A stretch of DNA of 64,000 nt from Maratus speciosus (lineage: Eukaryota > Arthropoda > Arachnida > Araneae > Salticidae), in contig OZ010799.1 in the NCBI GenBank assembly GCA_963932465.1, positions 155,430,761-155,494,760 on the forward strand. Direction: 5' to 3'. The position numbers were made by a program, and so were the translations under genes. This document shows, in pieces, positions 56,879 through 64,000 of this stretch. The notes beneath the pieces are model-generated. The model worked only from the letters and a program-made list of their open reading frames with translations, was not told the DNA's origin and searched no databases. The first letter of the stretch is position 1. Each line of letters starts with the position of its first letter.

Positions 56879-57824
56879 TAGAGATCTGCACGGGCCGGCC
56901 CGCTTTTCAATCAGGTCACTCGGGCCGGGCCGGGCCCGGGTTTCACTCTGTTCGGGGCGGGCCTGGCCCGAACCATACTTTTTTCTGAAGGCTCGGGCCG
57001 GGCCGGGCCTGGTTTCATTCCTAGTCTTCACGGCTCAAAATTTTCAGTCCTAGATTTGAGCCAGCCCGTAGGAAAATCATTGTCTCAGCGTGGCCTGGAC
57101 CATTTAAAGGTCAGTTAAATTAAGCCTGGCCCAAAAGTTTTTGCAAAAAATGCATACATTTTTGAATCACCATTATTCTACACTTAAACAGTAAAATTTA
57201 TTATTTTTAAAGAATAGTAGATTTCTACGCATATTAGAATATAACTAAACTAAAATACAGTAAAATGTGTGAAAAGGAACCTGCCTATGACGGAACCCTG
57301 TTTTAAACCGAAAAACGTGTTGATCCATGCATAATTAATATACTAATAAGTAAGCAAAGAATATAGAATACATTTACACTTGCTAAGAAAGGAAGTTGTC
57401 TATAAAGCAGTTTTTTTTCTTTTCTATGCAATTCAAACTTAGAAGATTTTACTGTATAGCATTTTTTCCGATTTTTAACAATTCTATACATGGAATATGG
57501 ATTAACAATATTAATGATAACTGAAACAAATACATACAAGAAATAGAGATTCATTAAAAAAAATAAATATCGCAGCCTGCTGCACTTCTATAAAAATAAA
57601 GGTTATAAACATGAAAAAAAAGTTAAGATAAATATTTTTGGTCAGAACTCCTCGTACGAGACAAATTGTTAAACAATTCGACGTAAAAATCAATGTTTTG
57701 TAGAAGTTCACTCGGGCCGGGCCCGGGCCGAACTTTTAATTTTTTTATCGGGCCGGGCCGATTTTTTTTCTCTATGAGTCGAGCCGGGCTCGGGCCTGGA
57801 AATGTCGGCCCGTGCAGACCTCTA
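56879..57824 (-). mobile_element. GGCCCG-rich hAT element, copy 2 (opposite orientation)
   Basis: The left end TAGAGATCTGCACGGGCCGG and the reverse complement of the right end TAGAGGTCTGCACGGGCCGA are inverted repeats, with 8-bp target copies GTATAGGG (56871-56878, 57825-57832). Its sequence is the reverse of copy 1 throughout, 946 versus 1065 bp, so both derive from one non-autonomous source. The neighbouring direct repeat gives an empty-site control. Subterminal GGCCGGGCC words cluster at 56890-57015 and 57710-57815. Confidence 0.9.
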
Positions 57825-58332
57825 GTATAGGGTATTTCAATTTGGGATTTCAACTTAAGAAAAATAAGGAAAACCGTGGGAAATTTTTGTGATTTTTTTT
57901 TTTAATTTTTGGCAGTTATATTCGATTTTTCCCAGTTAAGAACCAATTTTTGTTGTGCATTTTCAAATTAGACCATCTATTTTCATGTTTTTCTTCTTGA
58001 ATCCTCGTTAAATCCGAGATTTCTATAAACGGACTCTGGCCAATAATGGTACATACACATACGGTATGGTGCTTTCCTGAAGCTTAAATTCCTATAATGG
58101 AAAGCTTTTCATTTGTCTCTAACATTTAATTTATACCTTTTAAGTCTTTTGAAGCAATGGCAGTACATATAATTGCCATTAGAGACTAAAGGATTAAACC
58201 AACAGGATTACTGGCAGAAACGTTAGTATGGAATGAAAGACACGCTATTTTATCAGTTTGTAGACTTTAATAGAATTTATAAATATTAGGAAACATTGAT
58301 TAATGCGATTTTGAGTTTAATTCTGTATTAAA
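57825..58332. other. Continuation of split repeat, then R2
   Basis: 57825-57900 resumes the repeat interrupted by the hAT element. From about 58150 the sequence is R2-like (AACATTGATTAATGCGATTTT). No gene. Confidence 0.5.
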
Positions 58333-59016
58333 GAGAAGATAAATTTATTTGGCTTCGTATTTCTAGAAATCATCTTCGCAAATGGCTTAATTTAAGCCTT
58401 TAAAAGGAATCTAAAAGCTGTATTAAAGAAAATGGGTAAAATTGATCACACGCAGGTAGTTGCATATGTGGGCATTTTTCTCTAAATTATGACTTAGTTC
58501 ATTTACGCATAAATATACTTAAAGAGGTGTGAGATAATTATCAGCTTTGAGTACTATTACCATGGAATTTATTATGCAGTAAAAATTAATAACTAATTAG
58601 ACCATTGCTAAAAGAGATCAGGACCAAGCAAAAAACAAGGAAAAGGGGGGGGGGGGGTATAGAGAATAAATAAAAGTACATTTACTAGGCAAACTTGGGA
58701 AAATGTTAATTTACAATTTATGAAAAAATTCAAACCACATATTTATCAGAGACAAACACCCAACAATGCTAGTTTCTCAAGGTGCAGCACATTCATAATT
58801 GTGTGTTGAATAAGGAGAATTAGACACTAGGGTTATATAGAAGCCTGAAATCTCTCAAATGCAGAAAGAAATTGAAGTTACAAATAGAAAGAGATACTTT
58901 AATTAGTAAGATTATGAATGTACTCCACTTTCAGAATCTAGTGGCTTGTTGATCGTAAAAAGTGGGTTGTGCTGAAACATAAATCCCTTAGTTCTTTACT
59001 GGAAAATTTAACTTAA
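58333..59016 (+). repeat. Recent direct duplication, copy 1
   Basis: From GAGAAGATAAATTTATTTGG onward this is nearly identical to 63314-64000, including the G13 tract (58645-58657; G11 in copy 2). Differences are scattered single bases and small indels. The left breakpoint shares GAGAAGAT with copy 2. The right border cannot be fixed because copy 2 runs off the window. Confidence 0.92.
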
Positions 59017-59591
59017 AACAGTACAAATTTCTAACTGACTGGAGATATTTATTTTCATAGTAAGAAAAAAATACCTTAATATAGGATGATATTAACTTCC
59101 AGTTAATTACTAGTGCTTATCATCTGAAGTCAATACATTTCTCTAACATTTATAACAAAAAAGTAATTTAGGATATTATGAATTTCTGGTTGATTGTTAC
59201 TATTTATATTTTAATTTCACTTCAGTTTATATTCTACCTGTTTAAAATGACAACTTTAATCTGCAGAATAGATAATTAGCTGATTAATTAAACATCCACT
59301 TAAATGATTAGTAATTTTGGATGGATTTGAAAAATTATATAAAAAAATCTTATATTATTTATTTACGTTCAAACTTTTAAATCTTAATATGTTTATACCA
59401 GATTAATTGAAATAATTTATACAAGCTTTAAACTTATAATCATCCAACTATCAGAGGAAAAAAATTAATAAATAAATATATATATATATATATTAGGAGT
59501 TGATAACACTCCATTTGACTAAACTTAGAGTGACAGGAAATATAAGAGGGGGAGGGGGGGAAGAGTTGCTCCTTAATTTACAACACTTATG
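59017..59591. other. Unassigned AT-rich interval
   Basis: No gene recognised. (AT)n at about 59476-59493 and a G-rich stretch at about 59548-59560. If the duplication is tandem, the matching sequence would lie just beyond the end of the window. Confidence 0.4.
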
Positions 59592-59707
59592 ATGACGTGA
59601 GTTTCAAAACTCGCCTGATCAAAAATTTAAAAAATCGAGTTTTCTCATACCAGTCTATTCTATCTGCAAAAGAACTAGTTTTATCGAGTATTTCGGACCT
59701 TGTAAAA

Positions 59708-59740
<33 letters not shown>

Positions 59741-59827
59741 AATGAAAAGTAATGGACGCAATCAGAGGTTTTCGTGATTTCTCAAAATTTGATTTTCTGG
59801 ATAAGGTAAATTTTGAAACTCACGTCC
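59592..59827. repeat. Inverted repeat around a poly-T
   Basis: ACGTGAGTTTCAAAA (about 59595) and TTTTGAAACTCACGT (about 59812) are perfect inverted arms. A T run of about 27 lies between (59711-59738). The short open frame at 59752-59937 spans the right arm and an (ATT)n tract and is not credible as a gene. Confidence 0.65.
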
Positions 59828-59942
59828 TCATATTTGTGGTCTCTGAAACCAATTATTCTTTAAAATCTTGTATATTAAAAGAATATTATAAAAAATTAGA
59901 AATTATTATTATTATTATTATATATATATTATTATAATATTA

Positions 59943-60595
59943 ATTATTATTATAAAAAATTAGAAATTGAAAAAGGTTTCTTTCTTAAGTATTTGACCAT
60001 GATATAAGGATTCCGGAGAATTTTTTGTTTTGTCTTTATCTTAAAAAGTCCTTCCGGCCAGTGCCGGGAGGAAGAGGTAGCTTTCATATTCCTTATTTTA
60101 AAAAAGCCAACTTATATTATTCAAACACACGAAGCTCAATTAAGTGGAAACCGAATGTAGGAGATTCAATACTAATTTTTATCCATACTAAATCATTATG
60201 AATGAGAATTTCGCGAAATTAGTCAGCTTTATCCAAGCTGCTTTTATTTAAAGTAACTTATATTTGACTGCCAAATTCGGCGATTTCTTAAAGTGCCTGC
60301 CATTTTAAGACAACATGGTGGATGAGGCTAACCAGTGAACTTAGTCGAGACCTTAGTAATTGCTGTGCACATGCTCACTCACATCGGAATCGGTTGATAT
60401 ATACGAGTGCTGTCGCAGGCAAAAAATCAGATTTTTCAAAATGTCACCCACGTTAGAAATTGAAACTGCTATATCTGAGACATTTTTTAAGATAAAGACA
60501 AACAAAAAATGCTCCTGAATCCTTATATCAAGGTCAAATACTTAAGAAAGAAACCTTTTTCAATTTCTAATTTTTTTGCACCTCACTTTAAATAT
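59943..60595. repeat. Foldback with 100-bp arms overlapping the next element
   Basis: 59943-60045 (AGAAATTGAAAAAGGTTTCT through TTGTCTTTATCTTAAAAA) is inverted at about 60485-60595 (TTTTTAAGATAAAGACAAAC through AGAAACCTTTTTCAATTTCT). The right arm lies within the left part of the long-inverted-repeat element, so the two structures interlock. Confidence 0.75.
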
Positions 60596-62030
60596 ATATA
60601 TTTTTTAATTTAATGGCTGCCATTTTGAAACAAGATGGCTGATGAAGCTGGCCAGCGAACTTGGTCGAGATATTGATGTATACTATCCACATGCCTTCTT
60701 CCATCGAAATAGGCGAATACGTGTGGTATCGCGAGACAAATACAAGATCGTTTCAAAGTGTTAGCCATTATAGAAATTCAAAGTGCTATAATTCAACCAC
60801 TTTTTAAGATATAAACAAAAGAACAAATTTTCAGAAACAAAAACTGCTCCAGAATCTTTGTATCAAGGCCAAACACATAAAAAAAATCTTTTTCATTTTC
60901 CAATTTTTTAATACCTCATTTTAAATTTTAAATTACATTTTTTTTAAAATGGCAACCCTTTTGAAACAAGATGGCGAATGAAGCTGGCCAACGAACTCGG
61001 TCGAGACATTGGTATGTACTATGTACAGACCAAATTACATTCAAATCGGTTCATAAATACGCCTGTTATCGCGTGACAAAAATCAGGTCGTTTTAAAATG
61101 TCAGCCACAATAGAAATTCAAAATGTTATAACTCAGCCATTTTTTTAGATATAAACTAAACAAAACCTGTTCCGGAATCTTTGTATCAAGGTCAAACACA
61201 TACGAAAAAACTCTTTTTCATTTTCCAATTTTTTGGTATTTCATTTTAAATTTAATTTTTTAAAAAAAATTTTAAATGGCCGCCATTTTGAAACAAGATG
61301 GCGGATGAAGCTGGCCGACGAACTCGGTTGAGTTATTTGTATGTACTATGTACACACCAAGGTACATCCAAATTGGTTCATAAATACGTCTGTTATCACG
61401 TGGCAAAAATCAGGGCGTTTCAAAATGTCAGCCACACTAGAAATTCAAAATGCTATAACTCAGCCATTTTTGAAGGTATAGACGAAACAAAAACTGCTCC
61501 CGAATCTTTTTATCGAGGTCAAACACATAAGAAAAAAATATTTTTTCAATTTTTTGGTACCACATTTCAAATTTAAATTTTTCTTAAAATTTTAAATGGC
61601 CGCCATTTTTAAACAAAATGGCGGATGAAGCTGGCCAACGAACTCGGTCGAGACATTGGTCAGTACTATGTATAAACGAAGTTACATCCAAATCGGTTCA
61701 TAAATATGCGTTTTATCGCGTGACAAACTTCAGGACGTTTCAAAATGTCAGCTTCGCTAGAAATTCAAAATGCTATAACTCAGCCATTTTTTTTTTATAT
61801 AGACGAAACAAAAACTGCTATGGAGTCTTTCTATAAAGGTCAAATACATAAGAAAAAAATATTTTTCCATTTTCAATTTTTTGGTACCACATTTCAAATT
61901 TTAAATTTTTTTAAAATTTTTAAATGGCCGCCATTTTGAAACAAAATGGCGGATGAAGCTGGCCAACGAACTCGGTCGAGACATTGGTATGTACTACGTA
62001 CACACCGAATTACATCCAAATCGGTTCATA
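60300..62030 (+). repeat. Six tandem units of about 320-336 bp with hairpin head
   Basis: CAAGATGGCGGATGAAGCTG-type heads start at about 60313 (diverged, inside the left arm), 60631, 60967, 61294, 61614 and 61942. A seventh lies inverted at about 62450. Each internal head is a hairpin: GGCCGCCATTTTG opposite CAAGATGGCGG, with AAGATGGCGG matching the YY1/Pho-type core. Units also share TCGGTTCATAAATACG and ATTCAAAATGCTATAACTCA. Open frames starting ATGGCGGATGAAGC (61298 and 61618) follow the repeat and differ in length and frame between units, so I do not call genes. Confidence 0.88.
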
Positions 62031-62059
62031 AATACGAGAGTTACAGTGTGACATAGTTC

Positions 62060-62060
<1 letters not shown>

Positions 62061-62135
<75 letters not shown>

Positions 62136-62157
62136 ATATATATATATATATATATAT
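62061..62157. repeat. (TA)n tract of about 95 bp
   Basis: Nearly pure TA dinucleotides with two TTGA interruptions (about 62099-62102 and 62133-62136). Self-complementary, so prone to cruciform extrusion and length change. Confidence 0.95.
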
Positions 62158-62641
62158 CAATTTTGAACGGAGGGTGGTTTCGGGGTCTGGGGGTCATGAT
62201 CGATGAAAATATACCAAAATTTTTTGAAATCTCTTTCCTCCGAACGGCTGCAATAGGTAGCTTTTTGTAAAGAAAGCTACCTAAAAATGGCTCAGATATA
62301 GCAGTTTCAATTTCTAATGTGGGTGACATTTTGAAAAATCTGATTTTTTGCCTGCGAACGCATTTGTATATGTCAACCGATTCCGATATGAGTGAGCATG
62401 TGCACAGGAATTACTAAGGTCTCGACCAAGTTCACTCGTTAGCCTCATCCACCATGTTGTCTTAAAATGGCAGTCACTTCAAGATATCGCCGAATTTGGC
62501 AACCAAATATAAGTTACTTTAAATAAAAGCAGCTTGGATAAAGCTGACTAATTTCGCAAAATTCTCATTCATAATGATTTAGCATTGATAAAAATTAGTA
62601 TTGAATCTCCTATAATCGGTTTCCACTAAATTGAGTTTCGT

Positions 62642-63313
62642 ATTGAGTTTCGTATCCACTAAACTCCATCAAAACTGGACAATAAAGAATTTACTTAAAA
62701 GTTCCACAGAAAAAAAATTCATAACATCATTAAAATGTCAGAAATTTTTACAAAATATTTTTTATAAAAGCATTTTCTTTTATAACCCTGGGTGTGTTAA
62801 ATTATATTTATATGGATACAGACAAAAGGACATTTGCCAGAAAATTCAGTTTTGAGATTCAAAAACGAACAACTCCTAGTTGTCTTATTATTGTTATTAG
62901 TAGTAGTAGTAATAGTAGTATAATATACGTTGTAATAAAAGTTGCAGATCCTTTTAATTTATTTAATCGATAATTGCATACCAAATCTTTTAATTTAAAA
63001 TTTTGATTACAAAATTATTAATTTAATGCGATATTGGGGAATGGTAAATTTTTCTTAATAATAATAGGGGGGGGGGGCGGGGACAATTTACTTCTTGAAG
63101 TAAAATATAATTTACCTTATTAAACTGAGTTCTCAGAACACTAACAATATCAGAAAAAAATCTTATGCTAGGAATGAGGTTTCGAACCCACCTTTGTAGA
63201 AGCAGAATTCCTTTATCAGGTGTCTGTGCATATATAACGTTATCACTTTTTTGGCAATTTTGGACCCCCTCACCCCCTTACGATATCATACGTTATCATC
63301 TCTCGACCCCCCG
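62642..63313. other. Unassigned interval with (TAG)n and G11
   Basis: No gene recognised. (TAGTAG)n-like sequence at about 62898-62920 and G11 at 63067-63077. A C-rich patch at about 63264-63312 (GACCCCCTCACCCCC, CGACCCCCCGAGAG) abuts the duplication breakpoint. Confidence 0.45.
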
Positions 63314-64000
63314 AGAGAAGATGAATTTATTTGGCTTCGTATTTCTAGAAATCATCTTCGCAAATGACTTAATTTAAGCCTTTAAAAGGAATCTAAAAGC
63401 TGTATTAAAGAAAATGGGGTAAAATTGATCACACGCAGGTAGTTGCATATGTGGGCATTTTTCTCTAAATTATGACTTAGTTCATTTACACATAAATATA
63501 CTTAAAGAGGTGTGAGATAATTATCAGCTTTGTGTACTATTACCATGGAATTTATTATGTAATAAAAATTAATAACTAATTAGACCATTGCTAAAAGAGA
63601 TCAGGACCAACAAAAAACAAGGGAAAAGTGGGGGGGGGGGTATAGAGAATAAATAAAAGTACATTTACTAGGCAAACTTGGGAAAATGTTAATTTACAAT
63701 TTATGAAAAAATTCAAACCACATATTTGTCAGAGACAAACACCCAACAATGCTAGTTTCTCAAGGTGCAGCACATTCATAATTGTGTGTTGAATAAGGAG
63801 AATTAGACACTAGGGTTATATAGAAGCCTGAAATCTCTCAAATGCAGGAAGAAAGTAAAGTTATAAATAGAAAGCTATACTTTAATTAGTAAGATTATGA
63901 ATGTACACCACTTTCAGAATCTAGTGGCTTGTTGATCGTATAAAGTGGGTTGTGCTGAAGCCATAAATCCCTTAGTTCTTTACTGGGAAATTTAATTTAA
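63314..64000 (+). repeat. Recent direct duplication, copy 2, cut by window end
   Basis: Near-identical to 58333-59016 at an offset of about 4.98 kb. The joint with upstream sequence is at GAGAAGAT. The G11 run (63630-63640) is two bases shorter than in copy 1. A third source at lower identity is R2 itself. Confidence 0.92.

Larger units (their letters stand above)
60129..62641. mobile_element. Composite element with about 380-bp terminal inverted repeats
   Basis: The left arm 60129 to about 60490 (ACGAAGCTCAATTAAGTGGA onward) is the reverse complement of about 62275-62641 (ending TCCACTAAATTGAGTTTCGT). Shared internal blocks include GAGATTCAATACTAATTTTT and TTTATCCAAGCTGCTTTTAT. Between the arms lie 320-336-bp direct tandem units and a (TA)n tract. 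No target duplication or transposase is visible. The layout is like foldback elements. Confidence 0.75.

Noticed and set aside
61298..61576. 92-codon frame beginning MADEAGRRTR in the tandem units
   Set aside because: The next unit gives only 72 codons with shifted frames, and the remaining units do not keep it open. It follows the repeat head rather than a conserved protein.

Overview
No intact protein-coding gene could be recognised in this window. It is AT-rich, repeat-dense, non-coding animal DNA. An arthropod, perhaps an arachnid, is my best guess from three things: degraded mariner transposases, a tRNA-derived SINE with a CCAA-type tail, and CCTAA-rich satellite related in motif to the arthropod TTAGG telomere repeat. 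The organism is an inference, not a reading. Every open frame of 60-290 codons that I checked lies in a repeat, is a homopolymer artefact, or has no family signature. The only protein homology I can see is two decayed mariner transposase pseudogenes (about 21.06-21.66 kb on minus, 55.91-56.27 kb on plus).

Layout. 0.7-8.4 kb: a degenerate tandem array of roughly 1.6-1.7 kb units, each carrying a pogo/Tigger-like MITE; one copy took a further TTAA-flanked MITE. 8.6-13.8 kb: a piggyBac-like MITE, a TA-flanked MITE and two hAT-like elements. 13.9-21.0 kb: interleaved copies of two unnamed dispersed repeats (called R1 and R3 here) with hairpin arms, a 746-bp tandem duplication and a 252-bp TA MITE. 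21.0-24.7 kb: a mariner relic, then a Helitron filled with about eight 300-bp tandem units. 24.7-28.9 kb: unassigned sequence with two palindromic MITEs. 28.9-34.3 kb: R1 in inverted orientation, split by a 1.6-kb foldback-like element built from CCTAA-type higher-order satellite, and by a 209-bp inverted duplicate; a C-tract tandem array lies between. 37.3-48.4 kb: a satellite of 60-bp cores joined by (TAA)n spacers. It is split by a Helitron that contains a hAT element that contains another Helitron, and a SINE sits in its right half. 48.8-57.8 kb: two copies, in opposite orientation, of a GGCCCG-rich hAT element with 8-bp target duplications, and a TTAA element with a nested Helitron. 58.3-64.0 kb: a near-identical direct duplication of at least 683 bp spaced about 4.98 kb, flanking a long-inverted-repeat composite that carries 320-336-bp tandem units.

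The genes do not 'work together' here; the content is a record of insertions. Because several elements landed in repeated DNA, uninterrupted sister copies in the same window act as empty-site controls. Element boundaries are therefore better supported than usual for sequence read by eye. Coordinates of diffuse repeats are approximate to tens of bases; element termini with target duplications are meant to be exact.
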